A DNA stretch of 64,000 bases, from the NCBI RefSeq assembly GCF_008042035.1, contig NZ_RDBL01000006.1:991596-1055595 (forward strand), written 5' to 3'. Numbering within the stretch: position 1 is the first letter of the stretch; every line of letters starts with the position of its first letter. Made by a program: the position numbers and the translations under genes. Source of the DNA: Streptomyces sp. col6 (GTDB taxonomy: Bacteria > Actinomycetota > Actinomycetes > Streptomycetales > Streptomycetaceae). The notes beneath the pieces were generated by a model. It was not told where the DNA came from, did no database searches, and worked only from the letters and a program-made list of their open reading frames with translations. Of the stretch, positions 51,114-61,330 are shown one piece after another.

Positions 51114-53543
51114 TCAGCCGATCCTGAGGTGCTGGGCCACGATGTTCCCGTGGTACGCGTTCACCCCGAACCGGCCGCTGCGGTAGGTGCCGTCGGTGGT
51201 GTCGATGACCGGGGTGGCGTCGTCGCCGAGCCACACCCGGATCCGGTCACCCTCGGCCCGCACCTTCACGTGGTACGTACGGCCCTCGGTGACGGGGGTG
51301 TCGTGGGTGGCCAGGTCCTTGCCGGGGCGCCACAGTTTCACCTGGCCCGAGGTGTCGAGGGTGGCGGTGTACCCCTCGCCCCTGTCGTTGGCCCGGAAGG
51401 TCAGACCGGTCGCGGTGCCGTTGGTGACCGAGAGGTCGCCCTCGTAGGTGAAGTCGTCCCCGGTGCGCTCGCTCAGATAGAAACCGTCACCCGTGGAGCT
51501 GCCGTGCAGCCCGTCGGTGGCCGTGGTCCATTTCCCTGCCGTGGGCGCCCACTTGGCCGTCGGGAAGGCGTCGAGGCCGGCGCCGCCGGTGTCGAGGTTC
51601 TGGAGCGTCGCGGTGCCGTTGAAGACGTTGGCGCCGTAACGGCCGCCGGCGTACGTGTCGTCGGTCGCGTCGATCACGGGATCGGTGCCGTTGTCCAGGA
51701 AGACCCGGATGCGGCTCCCCTCGGTGGTCACCTTGAGATGGTGGGTGCTGCCCGCGGCGATCGGCGTGTTGTACGTGGCGATGTCCCGGCCGGGCCGCCA
51801 CAGCTTGACCTTGCCCTCCGTGTCGACGTTGACGGTGTAGCCCGCGCCCTTGTCGTCGGCGCGGAAGGTGAGCCCGGCCGCCTGCGCGGTCTCCAGGGAC
51901 ACGTCGCCCTGATACGTGCCGTCGCCGCCCGTACGCGTACTGAGGTAGAAGCCGTTGCCCGAGCCCCGGCCCTGCTTGCCGCCGGACACGTCGGTCCAGC
52001 TGCCGCTGACCGCGTTCCACCGGTCGCCGAGATCCGTTTCCAGCGTGGACCGACCCGTGCCCCAGCTGGAGTTGAGCCGGCGGAAGACGGCGCCGTCCAG
52101 TTTGGCCGTACCTCCCTGCGCGTACAGCCGGATGTCCTGGCTGCCGGCGGCGGAGTCGAAGTTGACGTTGTCCGAGAGCGAGTACTGACCGCCGTTCGCG
52201 AAGACCTCCAGCTGCCCCCGGTCCACGAGCAGGCGCAGGTCCAGCTTGCCGTTCTCCAGTCCGACCGGGTGGCCGTCCAGGGTGCCCGCCGCCTTGTCGT
52301 AGACCACCGTGCGGTCGGCGGTGCCGTCACTGCGGACATGCAGCCCGAACGCGATCCGCTGCGCCGTGGACTTGGCCACGTCCACCGTGGCGCTGATCTC
52401 GTACGTGTCCGCCTGGATGCCCTTGAACGGGTTGGCGCCGCCCTCCTTGACGCTCTGCTTCTTGATCTCCTTGCGGCCGGAGGCGAGGGAGGACAGCGCG
52501 TCCACCGGCGTACGGGTGATGCGCGGGCCCTCCGGCGTGCTGACCAGGCCGAGCTCGGCGGGGAAGGAGGCGTTGCCCGTCCAGGTGCTGCCGACGTTGC
52601 CGCCCTGCCAGGCCATCTGGACGATCCGGCCGTCGGGGGCGTTGTTGAACGTCTGCGCGGCGTAGAAGGTGCCGCCCGCGTAGTTGCTGCCGAAGTCCAT
52701 CAGCTGCGGGTCGGCGTCGTCCGCGTGGAAGCCCGTGCCGTCGAAGTCGCCGACGACGTACTTGCCGGAGGCGGTGGTCAGCACCCACTTCTTGCGGTTG
52801 GGGTCGCCGTCGACCGGGATCTGGAACAGGTCGGGGCACTCGAACAGCCACTGCGCCGCATACCTGCTGGAGTGCGTCCAGTCGAGCAGGTTGAGCGAGG
52901 TGTAGATCTCGACGCCGTTGCCGTGGTTGCCGCTGTCGTTCTCCGACCACACCACCATGACCCACTGCTTGTGGGCGGCGTCCCAGGTCACCTTGGGGTC
53001 CCGGCTCTGGACGGGGATGTCGATCCGCTTGCGGCCCTTGTCGTAGGCCTGGAACGTCCTGCCGTTGTCGTTGCTGTAGTAGACGCTCACGCCGTCGGTG
53101 TTGGCGAAGACCACGATGGGGTCGTCGCTGCCCGTCCTCAGCCCCGAGGTGTTGTCCTTGTCGACGACGCCTCCGCCGGAGAACAGCGTGCCGGGGTGCA
53201 CGTCCGGCTCCAGCGCGATCGGCTTCTGCGTCCAGTGGACCAGGTCCGGGCTGGTGGCATGGCCCCAGTGCATGGTGTCCCAGGCCAGCCCGTGCGGGTT
53301 GTGCTGGTAGAAGAAGTGGTACTCGCCGTTGGCGTACACCAGGCCGTTGGGGTCGTTCATCCAGCCCTGCTGGGAGCTGAAGTGGAACTGCCCCCGGTAG
53401 GGCTCGGTGTAGGTCGTGGGCTGGTAGGGGAACTCGGGGTAGTTCCACACCTCGCCCGCGGAGGCCGGCGCGGCCGACAGCACGGGGGTGAGGCCGAGCG
53501 CCAGGGCGATCACCAACGCCTGGGCTCTGCGACGTACACGCAT
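51114..53543 (-). CDS. Secreted GH32 fructanase (levanase/inulinase) with two tandem C-terminal domains
   Basis: 809 residues. Signal peptide (1-29). The GH32 five-blade propeller (about 50-345) has the catalytic motifs WMNDPNG (nucleophile Asp), RDPKV (transition-state Asp) and ECPDLF (acid/base Glu), followed by the GH32 beta-sandwich (about 350-490). Residues about 495-650 and 655-809 are two mutually similar LamG/DUF1080-like domains (each with GFYLS-RTG, GLTFRA-D-G-GYT and VKLWRPG), likely carbohydrate-binding. It hydrolyses beta-fructans outside the cell to fructose. It is divergent from a sugar ABC importer operon; each promoter carries the same LacI-type operator. Confidence 0.95.
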   Translation of the reverse strand: MRVRRRAQALVIALALGLTPVLSAAPASAGEVWNYPEFPYQPTTYTEPYRGQFHFSSQQGWMNDPNGLVYANGEYHFFYQHNPHGLAWDTMHWGHATSPDLVHWTQKPIALEPDVHPGTLFSGGGVVDKDNTSGLRTGSDDPIVVFANTDGVSVYYSNDNGRTFQAYDKGRKRIDIPVQSRDPKVTWDAAHKQWVMVVWSENDSGNHGNGVEIYTSLNLLDWTHSSRYAAQWLFECPDLFQIPVDGDPNRKKWVLTTASGKYVVGDFDGTGFHADDADPQLMDFGSNYAGGTFYAAQTFNNAPDGRIVQMAWQGGNVGSTWTGNASFPAELGLVSTPEGPRITRTPVDALSSLASGRKEIKKQSVKEGGANPFKGIQADTYEISATVDVAKSTAQRIAFGLHVRSDGTADRTVVYDKAAGTLDGHPVGLENGKLDLRLLVDRGQLEVFANGGQYSLSDNVNFDSAAGSQDIRLYAQGGTAKLDGAVFRRLNSSWGTGRSTLETDLGDRWNAVSGSWTDVSGGKQGRGSGNGFYLSTRTGGDGTYQGDVSLETAQAAGLTFRADDKGAGYTVNVDTEGKVKLWRPGRDIATYNTPIAAGSTHHLKVTTEGSRIRVFLDNGTDPVIDATDDTYAGGRYGANVFNGTATLQNLDTGGAGLDAFPTAKWAPTAGKWTTATDGLHGSSTGDGFYLSERTGDDFTYEGDLSVTNGTATGLTFRANDRGEGYTATLDTSGQVKLWRPGKDLATHDTPVTEGRTYHVKVRAEGDRIRVWLGDDATPVIDTTDGTYRSGRFGVNAYHGNIVAQHLRIG

Positions 53544-53610
53544 AACTCTCGCTCCGGTTCTGCCAGGACATGAAGGTCGAGGCGGGCTGTGGCGTGGAGG
53601 CCAGCGAATA

Positions 53611-53624
53611 TGTCAACGCTGACA
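53611..53624. promoter_or_regulatory. LacI-type operator at the GH32 gene
   Basis: TGTCAACGCTGACA is a palindrome with a central CG, the form used by LacI/GalR proteins. It is 68 bases upstream of the GH32 ATG. Confidence 0.85.
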
Positions 53625-53909
53625 CGTGAACTGCGAACGATGATGTGTGGCCGGTATTCGACCGTCAACACGCGGGACACAGGGCGGAATTAATCCGGCG
53701 CCCAGTCCGGGGTGGCCGGATGATGCCGGTTGCGCCGATCGGGAGTTTTTCCGTGACGCGCTTGATGGTGTTGGAGCCGATTTGGCCACCGGTGCGACCC
53801 GGTGCGAGAGGGGCCTCGCCCGTAGTGCGCAGGTGACGTCCCGGAATTATCAGCGGCTTCGCCATTGACGGCGGGCGTCCAGCCGTCCAACATCCTCCCT
53901 ACGAGTCGC

Positions 53910-53923
53910 TGTCAGCGTTGACA
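53910..53923. promoter_or_regulatory. LacI-type operator at the sugar importer operon
   Basis: TGTCAGCGTTGACA is the exact reverse complement of the operator at 53611-53624. It is 79 bases upstream of the substrate-binding-protein ATG. Confidence 0.85.
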
Positions 53924-54002
53924 TTCCTTCCCCCGCTGCGGCCGGCCCGATCGTGGCCCCACCGGCCCGCGCATCCGTCACCCCTGCTCACGAGGAGCCG
54001 TC

Positions 54003-55007
54003 ATGCCCCGAAGAATGCTGTCCGCCGCCGCTGTCACCGTCACCGCATGTGCCCTCACGCTGACCGGCTGTGGTTCCGGTTCCGGTTCGTCCGGGAAGGA
54101 CGGCGGCGAGGTGAAGGTCGGCCTGATCACCAAGACCGACACCAACCCCTTCTTCGTCAAGATGCGCGAGGGCGCCGAGAAGGAGGCCAAGAAGCAGGGC
54201 GTGAAGCTCACCACGGCCGCCGGCAAGTACGACGGTGACAACGCCGGACAGGTCACCGCGCTGGAGAACATGATCTCTGCCGGCGTCAAGGGCATCCTGA
54301 TCACCCCCAACGACTCCAAGGCCATCGTGCCCGCGCTCGCGAAGGCCCGCGCCAAGGGCATCCTGGTCATCGCGCTGGATACCCCGCCCGAGCCGCAGGA
54401 CGCCGCCGACGCCCTCTTCGCCACCGACAACGTCAAGGCGGGCAAGCTGATCGGCGCCTACGCCAAGGCCGCCATGCAGGGCAAGGACGCCAAGATCGCC
54501 ACCCTGGACCTCTCGCCCGGCGTATCCGTCGGCGTCCAGCGGCACCAGGGGTTCATGGAGGGCTACGGCATCACCGACAAGGACTCCGCCCTGGTCTGCT
54601 CCCAGGACACCGGCGGCGACCGCGCCAAGGGCCAGACCGCGATGGAGAACTGCCTCCAGAAGGCCCCCGGCATCAACCTCGTCTACGCCATCAACGAGCC
54701 CGCCGCCCTCGGCGCGTACACCGCCATCAAGGCCAAGGACCGCGAGAAGGACGTCGTGATCGTCACCGTCGACGGCGGCTGCGAGGGCGTCGCCGCCGTC
54801 AAGGACGGCAGGATCGCCGCCACCTCGCAGCAGTACCCCCTCAAGATGGCCGCCGACGGTGTCGCCGCGATCGTCGACTACGCCAAGACCGGCAAGAAGG
54901 CCAGTGGCTACACGGACACCGGCGTCCAGCTCATCGCGGACAAGGCGCAGTCGGGCGTCGACTCCAAGGACGCCGGCTTCGGTATCGACAACTGCTGGGG
55001 CAAGTGA
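54003..55007 (+). CDS. Sugar (probably fructose) ABC importer, substrate-binding lipoprotein
   Basis: 334 residues. Lipobox LTLTGC (Cys about 23) and a RbsB/FrcB-type periplasmic-binding fold (about 35-330): VGLITKTDTNPFFVKMREG at the start and AINEPAALGAYTAI in the second lobe. The context (fructanase, PfkB kinase) suggests fructose or fructooligosaccharide, but the ligand is inferred. It heads an operon with permease and ATPase genes and has a LacI operator upstream. AGGAG precedes the ATG. Confidence 0.9.
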   Translation: MPRRMLSAAAVTVTACALTLTGCGSGSGSSGKDGGEVKVGLITKTDTNPFFVKMREGAEKEAKKQGVKLTTAAGKYDGDNAGQVTALENMISAGVKGILITPNDSKAIVPALAKARAKGILVIALDTPPEPQDAADALFATDNVKAGKLIGAYAKAAMQGKDAKIATLDLSPGVSVGVQRHQGFMEGYGITDKDSALVCSQDTGGDRAKGQTAMENCLQKAPGINLVYAINEPAALGAYTAIKAKDREKDVVIVTVDGGCEGVAAVKDGRIAATSQQYPLKMAADGVAAIVDYAKTGKKASGYTDTGVQLIADKAQSGVDSKDAGFGIDNCWGK

Positions 55008-55047
55008 CCCCGATGGCCATGACCCCCCAATCCGCCCGGAGAGGCCG

Positions 55048-56045
55048 ATGACCACCTCCACCGCCTCCGCGCTGTACTCCGGCGCCAAGGAACCCACCCC
55101 GCTGCGCCGCATCCTGATGGCGCCCGCGGCCGGGCCGTTCGGCGCCCTGATCCTCGCCTCGCTCGTCTTCGCGCTCAGCAGCGACGAGTTCCTGACCGGC
55201 GGAAACTTCTCGCTGATCCTGCAACAGGTGATGGTCGTCGGCACCCTGGCGATCGGCCAGACGCTGGTCATCCTCACCGCCGGCATCGACCTGTCGGTGG
55301 GCGCCGTGATGGCTTTCGGCGGGATCGTGATGGCGAAGCTCGCCGTCAGCAGCCCGCTGCCCGCGCCGCTCGCGATCCTGGCCGGCGTGCTGGTCTGCGG
55401 GGCCTTCGGACTGGCGAACGGCCTGCTCGTACGGCTCGTCCCGCTCCCGCCGTTCATCGTCACGCTCGGCATGCTCAACGTCGCCTTCGCGCTGACACAC
55501 ATCTTCTCCGAGGAGCAGACGGTCACCGATCTGCCCCGCTCGCTCACCGGCCTCGGCGAGACCTTCCCGCTGGGCACCACCGACGTCACCTACGGCTCGC
55601 TGCTCACCGTCGTCCTCTTCCTCGCGTTCGCCTACGCGCTGGGCAACACGGCCTGGGGGCAGCACGTGTACGCCCTGGGCAACAGCTCCGAGAGCGCCCG
55701 CCTCAACGGCATCCGCGTCTCCCGGCTGACCATCTCCCTCTACACGGTCGCCGGCCTCGTCTACGGCATCGCCGCCCTGCTCCTGGTCTCGCGCACCGGC
55801 GTCGGCGACCCACAGGCGGGACAGACCGAGAACCTGGACAGCATCACCGCCGTGGTGCTGGGCGGCACCAGCCTCTTCGGCGGGCGCGGCACGGTCCTCG
55901 GCACCTTCGTGGGCGTCCTGATCGTCGGCGTCTTCCGCAACGGACTCCAGCTGCTCGGGGTCTCCTCCGTCTACCAGACCCTGGTCACCGGCGTGCTGGT
56001 GATCCTGGCCGTGACGATCGACCAGATCTCCCGGAAGAAGGGCCG

Positions 56046-56049
<4 letters not shown>
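55048..56049 (+). CDS. Sugar ABC importer, permease
   Basis: 333 residues, RbsC/FrcC-type with 8-10 helices. GQTLVILTAGIDLSVGAVMA and the cytoplasmic loop NSSESARLNGIRV are the family hallmarks; the ATPase-contact GGTSLFGGRGTVLGT is present. It forms the channel as a homodimer. The ATG is 40 bases after the binding-protein gene; the stop overlaps the ATPase start by 4 bases. Confidence 0.92.
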
Positions 56050-56897
<848 letters not shown>

Positions 56898-56997
56898 AAC
56901 CGCCGTCGCACCCGCACCGTATTCTGTCGACCTGTCCTCGGTCGGCCGGGGCAGCCCACGACCCGGCCGATGAGCCTCACCACGGAGAAACCTGGCC

Positions 56998-58053
56998 ATG
57001 GTCTCACCCCGCCGCCCGACTCTTGCCGATGTCGCCCAGGAGGTGGGCGTGAGCGCCAAGACCGTCTCCCGCGTGCTCAACGAGAACGGCCCCACCTCGG
57101 AGTCGACCCGGGCACGGGTCCTCGAAGCGGTGAGCAGGCTCGGCTTCCAGCTCAACCCCATGGCGCAGAGCATCCGCAGCGGCGGACCGGACACCACCGT
57201 CGGCCTCGTCATCCCCGACCTGGCCAACCCCTTCTTCGGCTCGGTCGCGAGCGGCATCGAGGCCACCGTCCGCGACCACGGGCTGACCCTCGTCATGGGC
57301 TCCTCCGGGGACGACCCGGAGCGCGAGACGGACCTGACCCGGTCCTTCCTCGCCCGCCGGGTGAGCGCGCTGATGGTCGTCCCCTCCGTCGGCGCGGACC
57401 ACGGCCATCTCAAACGGCACCGGGCCCAGGGACTGCCGGTCGTCTTCATCGACCGCCCCGGGCACGGACTGCCCACGGACACCGTGGTCAGCTCCAACCG
57501 GCGGGGCGCCAGGGAGGGCACCGCGCACCTGATCGCCCACGGCCACCGCCGCATCGGCTTCATAGGCGACCTCCCGCGCAGCCTGTACACGCGCCGCGAA
57601 CGCCAGGCGGGATACCGGGCCGCCCTCGCCGAGGCGGGCATCCCGTACGACCGCGCCCTGGTGGGGGAGGCGCACGACGAACACGGCGCGGCCAAGGCCC
57701 TGTCCCGGCTGCTCGCGCTCCAGAATCCGCCCACCGCCGTGGTGAGCGGGAACAACGTCATGACCCTGGGCATCATGGCGGAGCTGGGCCGGCCCGACCG
57801 CGGCCCGGTGGCCGTGGTCGCCATCGACGACGTACCGATGGCGGAACTGCTCACGCCCGCCCTCACCGTCGTCGCCCAGGACCCCGTCACCATCGGACGC
57901 GAGGCGGGCGCCATCGCTCTGCGACGGCTGGCCGGGGACCACTCGCGCCCGCGCACCGTCGTCGTACAGAACCGGCTGATCCAGCGCGGCTCGGGCGAAC
58001 GCAGGCACACCGCCGCCCAGGAGCTGCCCGCCCAGGGCGTGTCCAACCAGTAG
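56998..58053 (+). CDS. LacI-family regulator of the fructan locus
   Basis: 351 residues. N-terminal LacI HTH (RPTLADVAQEVGVSAKTVSRVLN) and a periplasmic-binding-like effector domain (about 60-330). It sits within the locus, so the two identical CG-centred operators in the divergent control region are its likely targets. The ATG is taken at MVSPRRPTLAD. It is followed 115 bases later by the PfkB kinase gene. Confidence 0.9.
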   Translation: MVSPRRPTLADVAQEVGVSAKTVSRVLNENGPTSESTRARVLEAVSRLGFQLNPMAQSIRSGGPDTTVGLVIPDLANPFFGSVASGIEATVRDHGLTLVMGSSGDDPERETDLTRSFLARRVSALMVVPSVGADHGHLKRHRAQGLPVVFIDRPGHGLPTDTVVSSNRRGAREGTAHLIAHGHRRIGFIGDLPRSLYTRRERQAGYRAALAEAGIPYDRALVGEAHDEHGAAKALSRLLALQNPPTAVVSGNNVMTLGIMAELGRPDRGPVAVVAIDDVPMAELLTPALTVVAQDPVTIGREAGAIALRRLAGDHSRPRTVVVQNRLIQRGSGERRHTAAQELPAQGVSNQ

Positions 58054-58168
58054 GGGGAGCGACCCCCGTACGTACGGCCCTTCCGGCCGCACGCCAACCA
58101 CCGGCGCACAGGGGGCGGTTCAGCACGCCGTCCCGCCCGCCGGCACGCACATACGAGGAAGGCCGAGC

Positions 58169-59116
58169 GTGATCGTAGTAGGCGGAGAAGCCCTGATCGA
58201 CCTGGTCCCCGCGGCCGGTGCCGGACCGGCGGACGGCGGACTCCCGCTGATGCTCCCCAGACGCGGCGGCGGACCGTACAACACCGCCGTCGCCCTCGGG
58301 CGGCTCGGAGCCCCGGTCGCCTTCTGCTCCCGCGTCTCGACCGACGTGTACGGAGTCGCGCTGACCGAGGGGCTCCAGAAGGCCGGCGTCGACACCTCGC
58401 TCGTCCAGCGAGGCCCCGAGCCCACGATGCTCGCCGTGACCGCGATCGGCGAGGAGGGCTCGGCGGCGTACACCTTCTACCACCGGGGCACCGCCGACCG
58501 CCTCTTCGCAGCCCCCGGCACCCTGCCGCCGCAGACCCGGGCCCTCGCGCTCGGCACCTGCTCGCTCGCCCTGGAACCGACGGCGAGCGAGTACGAGAAG
58601 CTGCTCCTGCGGGAATCCGGCCGGGGCGTGTTCACCGCGCTCGACCCCAACATCAGGCCGGGCGTCATCGACGCCCCGGACGCCTACCGCGCCCGCTTCC
58701 GTAGTTGGCTTCCCCATCTCTCCCTGCTCAAGGTGTCGTTCGAGGACACGGTGTGGCTGTCCCGGTGCGCGCCCGACGCGGCCTCGGTGCTCGACGTCGT
58801 ACGCGCCTGGGCCCGCTCGGGTCCGTCCGCGGTCGTCCTCACCGGCGGCGGCGACGGACTGTGGGCGGTCACCGCGACCGGCGACACGATCCACGTCCCG
58901 GCCGCGCCCTGCGAGGTCGTCGACACGATCGGGGCGGGCGACACCGTGTACGCGGCCCTGCTCGACGGCCTCCACCGCCGCGACGCGCTCCGGCCGGACG
59001 CCCGGCCGACCGGCGACGAGTGGCGCGCGCTCCTGACCTTCGCCGCCCGCGCCGCGGCCGTCACCTGCTCCCGCAAGGGCGCGGACTCCCCCCACCGAGC
59101 AGAACTCCTCGACTGA
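58169..59116 (+). CDS. PfkB-family sugar kinase, probable fructokinase
   Basis: 315 residues. N-terminal GGEALIDLVPA and RRGGGPYNTAVALGRLG (PfkB signature 1), C-terminal DTIGAGDTVYAALL (signature 2, with the catalytic Asp). It probably phosphorylates imported fructose to fructose-6-P. The GTG start is at 58169 with GAGCG upstream. It is followed after 16 bases by a ROK gene. Confidence 0.92.
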   Translation: MIVVGGEALIDLVPAAGAGPADGGLPLMLPRRGGGPYNTAVALGRLGAPVAFCSRVSTDVYGVALTEGLQKAGVDTSLVQRGPEPTMLAVTAIGEEGSAAYTFYHRGTADRLFAAPGTLPPQTRALALGTCSLALEPTASEYEKLLLRESGRGVFTALDPNIRPGVIDAPDAYRARFRSWLPHLSLLKVSFEDTVWLSRCAPDAASVLDVVRAWARSGPSAVVLTGGGDGLWAVTATGDTIHVPAAPCEVVDTIGAGDTVYAALLDGLHRRDALRPDARPTGDEWRALLTFAARAAAVTCSRKGADSPHRAELLD

Positions 59117-59132
59117 CCAGGAGCGCACCGAA

Positions 59133-60338
59133 GTGACCGCCCCGCCGGAGGGTGCCCACGCCCCCAGGAAGCCCAGCAGCAAGGAAATGGTCCTGCGGCT
59201 GGTGTCGCACCACGGCTCGGTGACCCGCGCCCAGCTCATGGACCTCAGCGGGCTGCCGCGTACGACGGTCTACGACGCGGTGGCCGCCCTGGTCGACAGC
59301 GGCGCGATCACCACCGCGCAAGCCGCCGGGGACGGCCGGGGCCGCGGCCGCCCGGTCGAACGGCTGAGCCTGAACCCCGGGCGCGCCCAGTTCCTCGGGA
59401 TCGAGTTCACCCGGCGGGCCACCCGGGTCGCCCTGGCCAATGACGCCTGCCAACTGATGGGCGTCCGGGGCGCCGAGGAACCGAGCACGGCCGGCTGGCA
59501 GGACCGCGTCCGCACGGCACACCGCCTCGCCCGCACGCTGGCCGGGGGCTCCTTGGGCCCGGGGTCGGTGAAGGGGGTCGGCGTGGGCATCGGGGGTCCG
59601 GTGGCGGTGAGGGGCGTGGGCGGCACGGGTTCAGTGACGGGCGTGGGCGTCGGCGGCACGGGGGCGGCCCGTCCCGGCCCCGAGGTGGAGGTGGCGCATC
59701 TGGTCCGCGAGCGGTTCGCCGCCCCGGTCCGCGTCGAGCGCGGCTACCGCCTGGCCGCCCTGGGCGAGGCGACCTGGGGCGCGGCGGCGGGCGAGCCGGA
59801 CCTGCTCTCCGTATCCCTGTCCCGTGAGGTCGGCGGCGGCCTGATCCAGGCGGGGGCGCTGCACCGGGGCCCGTACGCCACCGCCGGGGAACTCGGCCAC
59901 GTCAACGTCGAGCGGGAGAACGGCAGACCGTGCCACTGCGGCGGACACGGCTGCCTGGAAACGGTCGCCTCCAGCCAGGCGGTCCTCGACCGGTACCACG
60001 CGTGCGGCGGCCTGGCCTCGGACATCGCCGACCTGGCCGTGGCCGCCCGCAACGCGGAGGAGGCGGCGTGCCGGGTCCTGGCCGAGACGGGCCGCGCGGT
60101 GGGCGGCGTCCTGGCGGCCCTCGCCAACACCTTCGCCCCCGCCGTGATCGTCATCGGCGGCGCCCTGACCCGCACCGGCACCGCCCTCATGGACCCCTTG
60201 AAACGCGAACTCCACGAACTCGTCGTTCCCACGGTCCGCCCCCACCTCAGCCTGCGCGCGGCCACACTGGGCACCACGGCGACGGCGTGCGGGGCGGTGG
60301 CCCTGGTGGCGGGGGCGCCGGCCGCGAACCCGGCATAG
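59133..60338 (+). CDS. ROK-family protein, transcriptional regulator with degenerate sugar site
   Basis: 401 residues. N-terminal winged helix (about 12-70, VLRLVSHHGSVTRAQLMDLSGLPRTTVYDAV) makes it a ROK regulator. The ExGH motif (GELGHVN) and zinc-binding CHCGGHGCLE are present. The canonical N-D-A-N active-site motif is replaced by ERGYRLAALGE, and the normal ATP loop is followed by a Gly/Val/Thr repeat insertion (about 145-185, VKGVGVGIGGPVAVRGVGG onward). It is therefore probably not a kinase. It is the last gene of the kinase transcript and likely a second sensor of the pathway. Confidence 0.85.
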   Translation: MTAPPEGAHAPRKPSSKEMVLRLVSHHGSVTRAQLMDLSGLPRTTVYDAVAALVDSGAITTAQAAGDGRGRGRPVERLSLNPGRAQFLGIEFTRRATRVALANDACQLMGVRGAEEPSTAGWQDRVRTAHRLARTLAGGSLGPGSVKGVGVGIGGPVAVRGVGGTGSVTGVGVGGTGAARPGPEVEVAHLVRERFAAPVRVERGYRLAALGEATWGAAAGEPDLLSVSLSREVGGGLIQAGALHRGPYATAGELGHVNVERENGRPCHCGGHGCLETVASSQAVLDRYHACGGLASDIADLAVAARNAEEAACRVLAETGRAVGGVLAALANTFAPAVIVIGGALTRTGTALMDPLKRELHELVVPTVRPHLSLRAATLGTTATACGAVALVAGAPAANPA

Positions 60339-60457
60339 TCGTCGACCGGGCAGCCACGCAGTACGGACTCGTGCACCAACTGCGCGGTACCGAGGGCATC
60401 AAGTCCATGAGCGAGGGACCGACCCGCCCCGGCAACGGCGACCAGGGAGAAGAACGC

Positions 60458-61123
60458 GTGCGCAACGACCAGCAGGCCATCACCGAGGATCAATGGCACC
60501 AGGCGAGGCTGATCTGGGACTACCACCAGATGCGCCATGAATTGCGACCCGTCGACGTCGCGATCGGACTGGGCAGCCACGATCTGGGCGTCGCCACCCG
60601 CGCCGCCGAGCTGTATCGCTCGGGGCTCTTCCCCACCCTGGTATTCACCGGCGGCAACAGCCCCACCACCAAGGCCCGCTTCCCGCGCGGTGAGGCCGTT
60701 CACTTCCGCGAGCACGCCATCGGCCCAGGCGTCCCCGCCGAGGCGATCCTGCTGGAACCGAACGCAGGCAACACCGGGCAGAACATCACCCTTTCGCGAG
60801 CGGTCCTCGCCGCCGCCGGCATGCACCCGACCACGGTGCTGCTGGTCTCCAAGCCCTATATGCAACGGCGATCGTTCGCAACCGCCCGCAAGCTGTGGCC
60901 CGACGTCGAGATCCTGTGCGCTTCGGAGCCGCTGGAGTTCGGCGACTACGTGAAGTCCATCGGCGACGAGAAGCTCGTCCTGGACATGCTCGTCGGCGAC
61001 CTCCAGCGGGTCATCGAGTACCCGACGCGCGGATTCGCCATCGAACAGGAGGTCCCGGAGGACGTGCGTGCCGCGTACACATCCCTCACCCACGACGGCT
61101 TCACGGGCCGCCTCATCTCCTGA
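60458..61123 (+). CDS. YdcF/SanA-like DUF218 protein
   Basis: 221 residues, soluble, with a DUF218 fold: VDVAIGLGSHDLGVATRAAEL, TLVFTGGNSPTT and LEPNAGNTGQNITLSRAVL follow the YdcF pattern (the GGNS and NTGQN blocks bind the ligand). The role in Streptomyces is unknown; E. coli YdcF binds S-adenosylmethionine-like ligands. A GTG at 60458 with GGGAGAAG upstream is favoured; an ATG at 60407 would add 17 residues. Codon use is slightly less G+C-rich than its neighbours. Confidence 0.82.
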   Translation: MRNDQQAITEDQWHQARLIWDYHQMRHELRPVDVAIGLGSHDLGVATRAAELYRSGLFPTLVFTGGNSPTTKARFPRGEAVHFREHAIGPGVPAEAILLEPNAGNTGQNITLSRAVLAAAGMHPTTVLLVSKPYMQRRSFATARKLWPDVEILCASEPLEFGDYVKSIGDEKLVLDMLVGDLQRVIEYPTRGFAIEQEVPEDVRAAYTSLTHDGFTGRLIS

Positions 61124-61279
61124 CCTGTGCACTGTGCGCCGACTGCCCGCCCGGGACCGGTCCGCTTGCCCGGGACCGCCTCGACCAGGCGCGACGGACC
61201 GCGAGGTGGGGAAGCCGTCCGAGCGGCGCCGGGCCGGTGTCGCACCCACGTACCTCCCAACCGCCTCCCAGAACGCCGG

Positions 61280-61311
61280 AAGGGGTACGACCGCGAGCGG
61301 TCGTACCCCTT
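61280..61311. terminator. Bidirectional terminator downstream of sodN
   Basis: A perfect 14-bp inverted repeat (61280-61293 with 61298-61311) with tetraloop CGAG, between convergent genes. Confidence 0.85.
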
Positions 61312-61330
61312 CCTGCTCAGGCCCTGGAGA

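Larger units (their letters stand above)
53544..54002. promoter_or_regulatory. Divergent control region of the fructan locus
   Basis: 459 bases without a supported gene. It carries two copies of a 14-bp operator near its ends (listed). The central 250 bases are of lower G+C than the flanks and show no clear coding pattern in any frame. Confidence 0.75.

Noticed and set aside
51129..53573. An 814-codon open frame antisense to the GH32 gene
   Set aside because: Val/Gly/Arg-rich shadow of a gene with three clear catalytic motifs; no ribosome site or family similarity.
59570..59670. Gly-Val coding repeats as a CRISPR or satellite array
   Set aside because: Units are short, irregular and in frame within a ROK gene; no spacer pattern.
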